Shown here: piece by piece, positions 1 through 7,426 of the stretch
How the letters are laid out: every line of letters starts with the position of its first letter
Numbering within the stretch: position 1 is the stretch's first letter
DNA from: Coneutiohabitans thermophilus
Lineage (GTDB): Bacteria > Zhuqueibacterota > Zhuqueibacteria > Zhuqueibacterales > Zhuqueibacteraceae
NCBI GenBank assembly: GCA_034505235.1
Contig: JAPDQY010000080.1
Coordinates: 1 to 26,400, forward strand
Length of the DNA: 26,400 bases
Direction of reading: 5' to 3'
Position numbers and translations under genes: made by a program
The notes under the pieces: model-generated
Told to the model about the DNA's origin: nothing
Seen by the model: only the letters and a program-made list of their open reading frames with translations
Databases searched by the model: none

Positions 1-118
1 TGGGCGCCGGGGCATCGGGAGCGGTGACGACTTCACGCCGGTCCGGTTCCGGCAGCGGCTGCAACAGCGTGCATCCCGTCAGCAGGATTGCGCCCAATGC
101 GGCGAACAAGTATCTCAT
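1..118 (-). CDS. Lipoprotein, N-terminal fragment (runs off the left edge)
   Basis: Only the first 39 codons are in the window. They encode a signal peptide with one Arg, a hydrophobic core and a lipobox (LLTGC, lipidated Cys at residue 16), followed by a Pro/Asp/Glu-rich stretch typical of the flexible tether of an exported lipoprotein. A strong Shine-Dalgarno (GGAGG on the minus strand, 124-128) lies 5 nt before the ATG and fixes the start. The mature domain is outside the window, so no function can be given. It lies 74 bp downstream of the radical SAM gene on the same strand and could be co-transcribed with it. Confidence 0.8.
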   Translation of the reverse strand, partial: MRYLFAALGAILLTGCTLLQPLPEPDRREVVTAPDAPAP

Positions 119-192
119 GCTGTCCTCCGTTTGCAAGCAGGTGAATGATGGCATGGATTGCAGAAGCGCTGAAATGATCGACCCGGCGGCAG

Positions 193-1668
193 TCACAGCA
201 CCCGCTCGCCCTCCTGCAGGGCGCGCCGCAACCGCGTGTGCAGATCACCGGCGGATTCCAGCGGCCTGCCGGTCTGGCGCAGATGGGCGTTGAGCAGTTT
301 GGCCAGGCGCGCGAGGTGATCATAGACTTCAAAGCCCGTCCCCTGCCGGCGGCAGGGAAGAATCGAATTGTTGGTGAGCAGGGGATCGGCCTCTGCGGCC
401 AGATCGCCGCGTGCCACCGCGCGCGCAAAATCCACCGTGCCGGGAATGGGCGAGAAAGCGGCCAGGCGAATACCCACGCCCAGACTGTGCACCAGCGCCA
501 TGCTGGCGAGCACCTCGTCGAGGTCCTGGCCGGGCAGAGCCATCAGCACATAGGCATCCAGCTCGGCGGGGCCGAATCCCGCGGCTTGCAAATGCGTGAC
601 GGCCCGCAGGAAGGATTCATTGCTCACCTTGCGGCTCATGTCGCGCCAGCGCTCGGGGCTGCTGCTTTCATACGCCAGTCGAATCGTTCTGAATCCTGCA
701 CGCCACATGAGTTGGGCGGTGGTGGCATCGAGGTGTTTCACCTGCAGGCCGTTGGGCGTGTGAAAGGTCGCGGCGAAACGGCGCGCGATGATTTGCTCGC
801 ACAGCGGCAGGAAGTGGCGATCGCGATTGGTGAGCAGGGCGTCATCGTAAAAAGCGAACTCGCACACGCCCAGAGCGCGCTGCAGCCACTCCATTTCAGC
901 CATCACGGCGGCGGGGGCACGCCAGCGATATTGCCCCGCCACGATGCGCGAGGCGCAAAAGGTGCATCGCAGCGGACAGCCGCGCGAAGTGAGAATGGTG
1001 GCGTAATCGAGGCGCGGATAGAGATCGAAGGCCGGCCATGGCAGTTCATCGAGATTGGGGGTGGCCCTGCCCGCAACGATTGGCGGGTATTCACCTGCGG
1101 CGCAGAGCGCCACTGTTTTCAACAGATCGCCAATCACACTCTCTGCTTCGCCGGTGACGATCAAGTCGGCGCCCGAGGTTTGCTGTGCATGCCGGGGGCA
1201 GAGCGTTGCATAAATGCCGCCCAGCACAATCGGCACGCGCGGAAACAGCCGGCGCAGGGCGGCAATGGTTTGCTGCACGCCAGGATACCAGTAGGTCATG
1301 CCGCTGGTGAGCAGAATCACCTCCGGCCGCGGCCCGGCCAGGCACAGTTGGTCGAAAATTTCGGGTGGCAGGCCGTAGCGTGCGTAGAGCCGCGGCACGC
1401 CGGCATACAGCGCCGGTTTGGCAATGGGCTGGCGCACGAATTTCCCGGTGTGCCAGCGTTGCTGCCGGGGTTGTGTCAGACCCTGCCAGCGCAGCAACGC
1501 CGGATGGCTGCGGTCCATGCAATCCACCAGGCGGACGGCTTCGCCATGGTGCCGCAATTGTGCGGCCAGATGGAGCAGTCCCAGCGGCTTCATCCAGAAA
1601 TCATAAGCCGCAAAGTCGGTGACCCAGGGATTGACCAGCAAAATGTGACGCCGGCTCATGCTGTTCAT
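193..1668 (-). CDS. B12-binding-domain-type radical SAM protein
   Basis: 491 residues. The N-terminal half (about 8-190) reads as a cobalamin-binding Rossmann domain of the B12 radical SAM class: LLVNPW near the start, a VLGGIYATLCP segment and an ITGEAE-like VTGEAES segment. The radical SAM core follows, with the [4Fe-4S] cluster motif CPLRCTFC giving Cys231, Cys235 and Cys238. Members of this class use S-adenosylmethionine radical chemistry for methylations or ring rearrangements of lipids, pigments, antibiotics or RNA; nothing here identifies the substrate. I chose the ATG at 1668 because AGGAGA sits 6 nt upstream; an in-frame ATG 33 nt further up has no such site. It lies 126 bp after purC on the same strand. 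The protein should be cytoplasmic and oxygen-sensitive. Confidence 0.88.
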   Translation of the reverse strand: MNSMSRRHILLVNPWVTDFAAYDFWMKPLGLLHLAAQLRHHGEAVRLVDCMDRSHPALLRWQGLTQPRQQRWHTGKFVRQPIAKPALYAGVPRLYARYGLPPEIFDQLCLAGPRPEVILLTSGMTYWYPGVQQTIAALRRLFPRVPIVLGGIYATLCPRHAQQTSGADLIVTGEAESVIGDLLKTVALCAAGEYPPIVAGRATPNLDELPWPAFDLYPRLDYATILTSRGCPLRCTFCASRIVAGQYRWRAPAAVMAEMEWLQRALGVCEFAFYDDALLTNRDRHFLPLCEQIIARRFAATFHTPNGLQVKHLDATTAQLMWRAGFRTIRLAYESSSPERWRDMSRKVSNESFLRAVTHLQAAGFGPAELDAYVLMALPGQDLDEVLASMALVHSLGVGIRLAAFSPIPGTVDFARAVARGDLAAEADPLLTNNSILPCRRQGTGFEVYDHLARLAKLLNAHLRQTGRPLESAGDLHTRLRRALQEGERVL

Positions 1669-1794
1669 TCCGGCTCTCCTCCGGTGCAGTTGTGCCCGCA
1701 CGGCATGCAGTCTTTCAGCTCATGGCGCAGTCCGACAAAGTGCCGGTTGCCCGGCCCGGCCAGGCATGAGCGTCGCCTGCGCGCGCCTCCCGGC

Positions 1795-2700
1795 TCAGAC
1801 CTCCAAGCGCTCACCGGTCAGGCGCGCCAGGGCTTCCAGATATTTTGCACTGGTGGTGCTCACGACTTCTTCGGGCAGGTTGGGCGCCGGCGGCTGACGG
1901 TTCCATTTGATCGTCGTCAAATAATCCCGCACGAATTGTTTGTCGAAACTCGGCTGGCTGCCGCCCGGTTGATAGCCGTCGCGCGGCCAAAAGCGCGAAG
2001 AATCGGGTGTGAGCAGCTCATCGATCAGCATCAAACGGCCATGGTGCAGGCCGAATTCCATTTTGGTGTCGGCAATGATGATGCCCCTGGTTTCCGCCAG
2101 ACGGTGGGCGCGGCGGTAGATGGCCAGGCTGTATTCGCGCAGACGTTCCGCCTGCTCCCGCCCCACCAGCTTGGCGACGGTATCGAACGGGATATTCTCA
2201 TCGTGACGGCCGCTCTCCGCTTTGGTGGCGGGCGTGAAGACCGGCTCCGGCAGCGCCGCCGCTTCCACCAAACCGGCGGGCAGTGTCAGGCCGCAGATCA
2301 TGCCGGTGCGCTGGTATTCGCTCCATGCCGAGCCGGCCAGATAACCGCGCACCACGCATTCAATGGGCAGGGGCCGGGTTTTGTGAACCAGCATGCTGCG
2401 ACCTTCGAGCTGTTCGCGATACGCGCGGCAGCTCGCGGGAAAGTCCGCGAGCTCGGTCGAGATCAAATGATGCGGGATGAGGTCTGCCATTTGCCGAAAC
2501 CAAAATGCGGAAATGCGGGTGAGCACCCGGCCTTTGTGGGGAATGCCCTGGGGCAGAATGACATCGAAGGCGGAGATGCGATCGGTGGCCACGATGAGCA
2601 GATGCTCATCGAGATCATAAATGTCACGGACTTTGCCGCGGCCGAGCAGCTTGAGTGCCGGGCAGTCCGTCTGCAGAATGAGCGTTGTGGCATTCGACAT
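1795..2700 (-). CDS. purC: Phosphoribosylaminoimidazole-succinocarboxamide (SAICAR) synthase
   Basis: 301 residues. It catalyses the ATP-dependent joining of aspartate to CAIR to give SAICAR in de novo purine synthesis, in the cytoplasm. Diagnostic segments are GRGKVRDIYDL (nucleotide/phosphate binding, near residue 20), TDRISAFDV, the substrate-loop RGYLAGSAW, ADTKMEFG, and DELLTPDSSRFW followed by SFDKQFVRDYL. The length fits the longer (about 300-residue) PurC class rather than the about 240-residue E. coli type. The start at 2700 is chosen because homology begins just after it; the open frame continues upstream but that part is Arg/Ser-rich and not PurC-like. The Shine-Dalgarno is weak. 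No other purine gene is in the window. A probable terminator between it and the upstream regulator suggests its own transcription unit. Confidence 0.96.
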   Translation of the reverse strand: MSNATTLILQTDCPALKLLGRGKVRDIYDLDEHLLIVATDRISAFDVILPQGIPHKGRVLTRISAFWFRQMADLIPHHLISTELADFPASCRAYREQLEGRSMLVHKTRPLPIECVVRGYLAGSAWSEYQRTGMICGLTLPAGLVEAAALPEPVFTPATKAESGRHDENIPFDTVAKLVGREQAERLREYSLAIYRRAHRLAETRGIIIADTKMEFGLHHGRLMLIDELLTPDSSRFWPRDGYQPGGSQPSFDKQFVRDYLTTIKWNRQPPAPNLPEEVVSTTSAKYLEALARLTGERLEV

Positions 2701-2770
2701 GGCAGAAGAACGTGCAGTGAGAAACGAGAGTGACACCGCGGAGGGCGGTGCCGCCGCAGCTTGCAGGCTG

Positions 2771-2793
2771 AAAAAACGCAACCGCCGGCGTTT
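2771..2793 (-). terminator. Probable intrinsic terminator between the PP2C regulator and purC
   Basis: Read on the minus strand: a 6-bp stem AAACGC/GCGTTT (2788-2793 with 2774-2779), an 8-nt GC-rich loop, and a tail of three further T residues that makes a run of six T in total. It lies 141 bp after the stop of the response-regulator phosphatase and 71 bp before the purC start. It would end the partner-switching transcript. The stem is short, so efficiency is uncertain. Confidence 0.45.
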
Positions 2794-2933
2794 GCTGTTC
2801 CGTCTTCTCTCCCCTTCGCCGCCTGGGCGTGAAAGTATCCGTGCCGCGGCCGCCTTGTTGCATGAGAGGGTGCAGCGTTTGGGAGGCAACGCGTTGTTGC
2901 TGAATTCCGGTTTCCGCCGGGGGTTGCGCCAAA

Positions 2934-4079
2934 CTATTTGATCGCGGTCACCAGCAGATACACGTCGTCGCGCCGCGGGCCGCCCGACCATCTCTCCAGG
3001 CCGGCAATCAGGCTGTCGGCCAGCTCCGTGGCGGTGGCGGTAAGTGCCGGCTGGCAGAGGTTGAGCATGCCCCGCAGCCCCAGCCCCTCGTTTTTGGCAT
3101 TTTCGGCTTCAATGATGCCGTCGGTGTACATCAGCAGTTTGTCGCCGGGGGCGATGCTGGTCACCTGCTGGCGGAAGCGCTCTTCCGGTGCTTGATCGAA
3201 GCCCACGATCGGATTTTGGGAGTCGAGCTTTTCGAATTTGTTCTGGCGATGGCGCCAAATCACGGCAGCGGGGTGGGCGCTGCCGGCAAAAGTGAGCGTA
3301 TGCACCGTCAGATCCAGTTTGCAGATGAACATGGTCAGGAACATGCCGGTGCCCGCGAACGACTCGCAGATAAAGTCATTGAAATGATGCAGCATGATGC
3401 GGGGCTCCAGCCGTTCGCGCACCAGCCGGCGGATTTCGCTGGCCATGCGGTTGACCAAAAGGGCCGCCGTGATGCCGTGGCCGGTGACATCGACGAGCGT
3501 GAGGGTGACCTGTTGCGGATTCTCCGCATAGACGTCGGCAAAATCGCCACCCACGCCGATCATCGGCAGATAGCGCACCGCCACTTCCAGAAATTCGTTG
3601 GACAAGGGACGCGGCACCAGGCTTTGCTGCACCTGCTCGGCCAGCCGCAAATCGCGCGCGATCATTTCCTGATGGCGCTGAATTTCGCGGCGCTGGGCTT
3701 CAATTTGCAGGCGCATGGCGCGGCGTTCCAGTGCCTGGCGCGCCTTCATGCGAAACTCCCGCATGTCGATGGGCTTGGTCAGGTATTCGTACGCGCCCAG
3801 ACGCATGGCTTCAACCGCCGAAGAAACCGTGCCGTGGCCGGTGAGGATGAGAACTTCGGTGTAGGGGTTTTTGCTTTTGCTGGAGCGCAGCACGGAAATG
3901 CCATCGACATCCTGCATGTGCAGATCGGTGATGACCAGGTCGAAATCGTCGCTCACCAGCTTTTCCAGCGCCCTGTCGCCGTCGGCTGCGGTCTCGACGC
4001 GGTGCCCGTCTTTGGCCAGCACCTCGCTGAGCAGTTGTCGAATGGCTTTCTCGTCGTCAACGATGAGTATGTCAGACAT
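2934..4079 (-). CDS. Response regulator with PP2C-type (SpoIIE/RsbU) phosphatase output
   Basis: 381 residues in two domains. Residues 1-120 are a CheY-like receiver with the complete phosphorylation site: acidic pair Asp8/Asp9, phospho-acceptor Asp52 (ITDLHM), Thr80 (LTGHG) and Lys102 (TKP). A charged, probably coiled-coil linker (about 118-152) leads to a PP2C-like phosphatase (about 165-380) with the metal-binding aspartates in GGDF (Asp179), VDVTGHG (Asp197), YTDG and the terminal RRDD. Such proteins dephosphorylate a STAS-domain antagonist when a partner histidine kinase phosphorylates the receiver. The obvious target is the STAS protein encoded at 6756-7109. No histidine kinase gene is in the window. 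No clear Shine-Dalgarno precedes the ATG. It follows the GAF phosphatase by 87 bp on the same strand and is probably co-transcribed. Confidence 0.93.
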   Translation of the reverse strand: MSDILIVDDEKAIRQLLSEVLAKDGHRVETAADGDRALEKLVSDDFDLVITDLHMQDVDGISVLRSSKSKNPYTEVLILTGHGTVSSAVEAMRLGAYEYLTKPIDMREFRMKARQALERRAMRLQIEAQRREIQRHQEMIARDLRLAEQVQQSLVPRPLSNEFLEVAVRYLPMIGVGGDFADVYAENPQQVTLTLVDVTGHGITAALLVNRMASEIRRLVRERLEPRIMLHHFNDFICESFAGTGMFLTMFICKLDLTVHTLTFAGSAHPAAVIWRHRQNKFEKLDSQNPIVGFDQAPEERFRQQVTSIAPGDKLLMYTDGIIEAENAKNEGLGLRGMLNLCQPALTATATELADSLIAGLERWSGGPRRDDVYLLVTAIK

Positions 4080-4166
4080 AACGGCATGAAGTCCGGCAAG
4101 GATGAAAAGTCTGTCAATGCGTACAGGCGGCGCGGCGGCGGGTCCTCCGACTGGGGAAGCCCCGGC

Positions 4167-6131
4167 TCATGCCGCGTCGCTCAGGCGGTAGTGCAGAGTC
4201 AGCAGCGTAATATCGTCACTTTGAGGCTCGCCGGCGGTGAACCGTCTCACCTCGCTGGTGATGGCCTCGATCATGGCGGCTGCCGAGTTGTCCGGGGCGG
4301 CCAGGCGTTCCCGGATCACCGCCTCCAGGCGGCGCTCGGAAAAGTCTTCATCACTGGCGTTTTTGGCCTCGCTCACCCCGTCGGTGTACATCAGCACCCA
4401 GTCGCCGCTTTGCAGCGTGATGGTTTCAGTCTCATAGGTCGCGCCGGGAAACATGCCGAGCAGCAGGCCGCCCTTGTCCAGCAGGCGGAAGCCGCCGTTG
4501 GCGGCAGCCTGATCGTTGAAGAAATAGGGCGGGTTGTGGCCGGCATTCACGTAGGTCAGCGTGTTGCGCGCCGTATCCAGCACCGCGATGAAACAGGTGA
4601 TGAATTTGTCGGCGGTGGTATTGGCGTAGACGAAATTGTTGATGCGGGAGACGATTTGATCGATCGGCACTTCGGCCGTCATCAGCGCGTGCAGTGTGGC
4701 CTGCAGGTTGGACATGATGATGGCCGCCGGGATGCCCTTGCCGGAAACATCGGCGATGGTGATCAGATAGCGGTGGTCGTCGATGGGGAAATAATCGAAA
4801 TAATCGCCGCCCACCTGATGGGTGGGGATGTTGATGGCGGCAATTTCGTAACCGGTGAGCTTGGGCGCGGCCTTGGGCAGCAGGCGCTGCTGAATCTCGC
4901 GGGCGATGGCCAGTTCCTCCTCCAGGCGTTGTTTCTCGATGGTCTCGCGGAACAGCCGGGCGTTTTCGAGCGAGATCATGGCGGTGTTGGCCAGGGTCGA
5001 GGCAAACTCGATTTCCTCCTGCGCAAACTCGCCTTTGGTGATTTTCTCGCCGAGCAGGAGCGCGCCGCGCACCACCTCCTGGCTGGTGATCGGGATCAGC
5101 AGCACGCCGCCGGCCGCGGCAAGCTGTTCCGACCATTCCGGCTCGCGTGGCGAGAGTTCGAACCGGGATTTTTTAAAAAAGTAGGGTTCTTTGAGCTGGC
5201 GCAGCCAGTGGAGAAATTCGGCATCCTCGTAGAGCGGGATGGGGGTGAGGCCTTTGTTGACCTGCAGCGACAGGCGGTCGTTGTCCTCGACGAACACGCC
5301 GCAGCGTTGCACCATCAGCTCGCCCATCAGTGCATAGGCCAGCACGCTGGCGATCTTGTCACTGTCAAAGGTGGAATTGAGTTCCTTGCCGATGTCGAAC
5401 AGCGTGTTGAGCTCCTGAATCTTCTTGTCGAGTTTGCGGTTGACTTCGCGCAGTTCCTGAAACACCATGCCGTTTTCCACCGCGGTGGCCGCCAGGTTGG
5501 CGAGCGAGTTGAGATATTCCAGCTCGCCGGGGGTGAAATCCTGGCCGTTTTGTTTGCGGCCGAACGCCATCAACCCCGAGCATTTGTTGTTGGCGATGAT
5601 GGGCACGACGAGCTGCAGCCCGAGCTTGTAGAGATAGGCGCTCCAGGCGCCGCCGCCCTCCTCGTTGTTCAGCATGAGAATGCTCGGCTCCGGCAGATCA
5701 ATCAGGATTTCCCGGCCGATGTGCGCCTGTTGCAACCCTTTGACGGTTTCAATGACGAAGCGCTTCTCGCCGCGTGCCAGCAGCACCAGCCCCTTGCCCA
5801 CCATCATTTTGCCCATCGGCGTGAGCAACAGGGTGTCCAGAATGTTTTTCAGGTGGAGGGAGGAGTTCAGGGTTTTGGAGACATCGAACAGGGCTTGCAG
5901 CTCGATCAGGCGTTCATCCAGCTCGCGCGAGAGCTGGCGGTTGCTGCCGGGACGGTTGCTGCTGCGCTTGTGCGGGTAGACACTGGCCGCGCGCGTGGGC
6001 CGGACGGAACGGTTGTGATTGGTGCTCCGCTGCACATAGGGGCGCTGGCGGATCTCCATGGGTGCCTCACCGCGCGTCAAACCAGTGGAGATGGGGGCGC
6101 GCGGCGGATTTGTGGGTTTTTTGCTGGGCAT
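4167..6131 (-). CDS. Double-GAF PP2C-type phosphatase (RsbU/SpoIIE output)
   Basis: 654 residues if begun at 6131. After a basic, Pro/Arg-rich N-terminus, two GAF sensor domains follow (about 70-220 and 235-400), both starting with the same helix pattern (LFDVSKTLNSS and LFDIGKELNST). A short coiled coil (EEELAIAREIQQRLLP) leads to a PP2C domain (about 425-650) with all metal-binding motifs: GGDY (Asp443), ADVSGKG (Asp461), YTDG and SDDITLL. GAF domains bind small ligands such as cyclic nucleotides or haem; the ligand is unknown. The protein has no membrane segment. The likely substrate is the phosphorylated STAS protein at 6756-7109. Another in-frame ATG at 6059 has GTGAGG just upstream and could be the true start, removing 24 poorly structured residues. 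It lies 157 bp after the kinase gene. Confidence 0.92.
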   Translation of the reverse strand: MPSKKPTNPPRAPISTGLTRGEAPMEIRQRPYVQRSTNHNRSVRPTRAASVYPHKRSSNRPGSNRQLSRELDERLIELQALFDVSKTLNSSLHLKNILDTLLLTPMGKMMVGKGLVLLARGEKRFVIETVKGLQQAHIGREILIDLPEPSILMLNNEEGGGAWSAYLYKLGLQLVVPIIANNKCSGLMAFGRKQNGQDFTPGELEYLNSLANLAATAVENGMVFQELREVNRKLDKKIQELNTLFDIGKELNSTFDSDKIASVLAYALMGELMVQRCGVFVEDNDRLSLQVNKGLTPIPLYEDAEFLHWLRQLKEPYFFKKSRFELSPREPEWSEQLAAAGGVLLIPITSQEVVRGALLLGEKITKGEFAQEEIEFASTLANTAMISLENARLFRETIEKQRLEEELAIAREIQQRLLPKAAPKLTGYEIAAINIPTHQVGGDYFDYFPIDDHRYLITIADVSGKGIPAAIIMSNLQATLHALMTAEVPIDQIVSRINNFVYANTTADKFITCFIAVLDTARNTLTYVNAGHNPPYFFNDQAAANGGFRLLDKGGLLLGMFPGATYETETITLQSGDWVLMYTDGVSEAKNASDEDFSERRLEAVIRERLAAPDNSAAAMIEAITSEVRRFTAGEPQSDDITLLTLHYRLSDAA

Positions 6132-6288
6132 GTTGGGTCATTCGGTCAAAAGTTATGCGGTTTCGCCGAGCCTCGTGTCACTGCGCGATGGCGCCGATGC
6201 GAGCCGTTCCCACCCCAGGGTGTGCGGTTGTGGCCGGGCGCAACGGGAATGATGTGAAGGGCGGTGACCGAGCGGCGCGGGCAAGGAA

Positions 6289-6759
6289 TTATCTGGGTTT
6301 TTGATTGTTCATCAGGTATTTGACCAACTTCACCTGGTTTTTGGGGCCGGGTTTGACTTCGAAGTTGATCTCGTCCATCAGTGATTGCATGAGGTACACC
6401 CCCAACCCCCCAACGCGCATTTCCTGCAGGTATTTTTTCATGTCGGGGGCGCGCAGCTTGCTGGGATCGAAGCCGCGGCCCTGATCAGTGATGATGATGC
6501 TCATTTTTTGTCCGGGATAGTCGACCTGGATCGCGATATCGATCATCTTTCGGTCATCCCCGCCATAGGCATGTTCGATCACGTTGGTGCAGGCCTCATC
6601 CACCGCCAGCTCGATTTTGCTGGCATCATCCTCCTGGAAGCCGACTTTGCGGGCGACACGGGAAACAAACTCGCGAATGATCTCGAGGTATTCAGTCTGG
6701 CTGGGAATGCGAAGGTGAAATTTTTTTTTCGTGCGCTGGTTCTTCACGGCGAGCTTCAC
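6289..6759 (-). CDS. rsbW: RsbW/SpoIIAB-like anti-sigma serine kinase
   Basis: 156 residues, a single HATPase_c (GHKL) domain. The N-box ELAVDEACTNVIEHAY contains Glu55 and Mg-binding Asn59; DQGRGFDPSKL and GGLGVYLMQ form the ATP lid. Such kinases bind either a sigma factor or a STAS antagonist and inactivate the antagonist by Ser phosphorylation. The start is GTG at 6759, and its GTGA overlaps the stop of the upstream STAS gene by 4 nt, so translation is coupled; equal expression of the two partners is usual in these systems. Codons 11-13 are a run of nine A (nine T on the plus strand, 6721-6729). The symbol is by homology only; the target (sigma factor or another protein) is not in the window. 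Confidence 0.9.
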   Translation of the reverse strand: MKLAVKNQRTKKKFHLRIPSQTEYLEIIREFVSRVARKVGFQEDDASKIELAVDEACTNVIEHAYGGDDRKMIDIAIQVDYPGQKMSIIITDQGRGFDPSKLRAPDMKKYLQEMRVGGLGVYLMQSLMDEINFEVKPGPKNQVKLVKYLMNNQKPR

Positions 6760-7109
6760 TTTTGATTGTTGAAACTTTGGAGCGCCTGCTGCTCGTCGTC
6801 GCGAATTTCATAGAGGGTGGGAAAACCGAGCAGATCGAACACGCGGAAAATCTTGGGGGTCATGTTGGTGAGCTTGATGTCGCCCTTGTTCCCGCGCACC
6901 TCTTCGATGAACCCCATGAACACCCCCAGGCCGGCGCTGCTGATGTAAGTCAAATCGCGAAAGTTCACCACGATCTTGTAGCGCTTTTGATCGAGCAGTT
7001 TTTGAATCTCGCGCTCCAGATCGGAAGCGGTATGCGCGTCGAGAAAGCCCTTGATGCGAAGCACACTGACCTCGCCGTTGTCCACGCGCATGACCTCGAA
7101 ACCATTCAT
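6756..7109 (-). CDS. rsbV: STAS-domain anti-sigma factor antagonist (RsbV/SpoIIAA-like)
   Basis: 117 residues, one STAS domain. The segment TYISSAGLGVF holds the phosphorylatable serine (Ser57 or Ser58). Unphosphorylated, such proteins bind the RsbW-like kinase and release its client; phosphorylated, they cannot, and PP2C phosphatases reset them. A perfect Shine-Dalgarno (AAGGAGG, plus-strand complement at 7117-7123) lies 7 nt from the ATG. It is the first gene of a minus-strand run followed by its kinase (4-nt overlap) and two phosphatases. Two promoter candidates lie upstream. Length and motifs are fully typical of the family. Confidence 0.93.
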   Translation of the reverse strand: MNGFEVMRVDNGEVSVLRIKGFLDAHTASDLEREIQKLLDQKRYKIVVNFRDLTYISSAGLGVFMGFIEEVRGNKGDIKLTNMTPKIFRVFDLLGFPTLYEIRDDEQQALQSFNNQK

Positions 7110-7131
7110 GCGGAAACCTCCTTGGGATGAG

Positions 7132-7139
7132 CAAATTTA
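7132..7139 (-). promoter_or_regulatory. TAnnTTTG-type -7 promoter word before the STAS gene
   Basis: On the minus strand TAAATTTG matches the Bacteroidetes -7 consensus TAnnTTTG exactly. No TTTG is found at the expected upstream distance; a CTGACA word lies there instead. A start of transcription about 7 nt downstream would leave a leader of only about 16 nt, just including the Shine-Dalgarno. Weak evidence alone. Confidence 0.3.
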
Positions 7140-7182
7140 TGTATGATGTTCCTCGGTATGTCAGCCCGGGCTGTTGCACGCC

Positions 7183-7224
7183 TTCCCTGTTCTCATTCGC
7201 TGCATGCAGGTGCACAACAGGGAA
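7183..7224. repeat. 9-bp perfect inverted repeat in the STAS operon leader
   Basis: TTCCCTGTT (7183-7191) and its exact complement AACAGGGAA (7216-7224) flank a 24-nt loop that itself contains the 10-bp palindrome CTGCATGCAG (7200-7209). It lies between the AT-rich promoter candidate and the STAS gene. It could be an operator for a dimeric regulator or a leader RNA hairpin. Confidence 0.4.
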
Positions 7225-7300
7225 GTCTCAAACTGCTCACAATGACCTGCCAAGGTTGGCGTCGGCTTGGGGTAGGCGTTCTTGCTGTGGGTTAAAACGC

Positions 7301-7328
7301 AATATAGCCAATTTTACCGAAAAACAAA
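7301..7328 (-). promoter_or_regulatory. AT-rich promoter candidate for the partner-switching operon
   Basis: On the minus strand TTTG (7325-7328) is followed after 18 nt by TATATT (7301-7306), in the most AT-rich stretch of the spacer. The -10 word is good; the -35 word (CTTTGT) is poor for sigma-70, though TTTG fits the Bacteroidetes upstream element. It would give a leader of about 185 nt. Confidence 0.35.
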
Positions 7329-7426
7329 GTAAAATCTTGGGAGGAAGACCGCCGGCGCTGTCCCCCCGCGTCCGCGCTGCGCAAACGCCCGCGCTCGTTT
7401 CGCCCCGACATGGAAAAGGCTGCGGC

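Larger units (their letters stand above)
7110..7426. other. Spacer upstream of the STAS-kinase operon
   Basis: This 317-bp stretch has no credible gene. It holds an AT-rich promoter-like island around 7290-7340, a 9-bp inverted repeat (7183-7224), a second promoter-like word at 7132-7139 and the Shine-Dalgarno of the STAS gene. No T-tailed terminator for the upstream lipoprotein gene is obvious, so read-through is possible. Confidence 0.6.

Noticed and set aside
238..2733. 831-codon open frame on the plus strand
   Set aside because: It is antisense to the radical SAM gene and purC, which have clear family motifs. Long antisense frames are expected in GC-rich DNA with strong third-position bias; the product is His/Gln/Gly-rich and has no domain.
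3192..6257. 1021-codon open frame on the plus strand
   Set aside because: Antisense to both PP2C phosphatase genes. Its composition (excess of His, Gln, Val) is that of a mirror frame and it has no recognisable motif.
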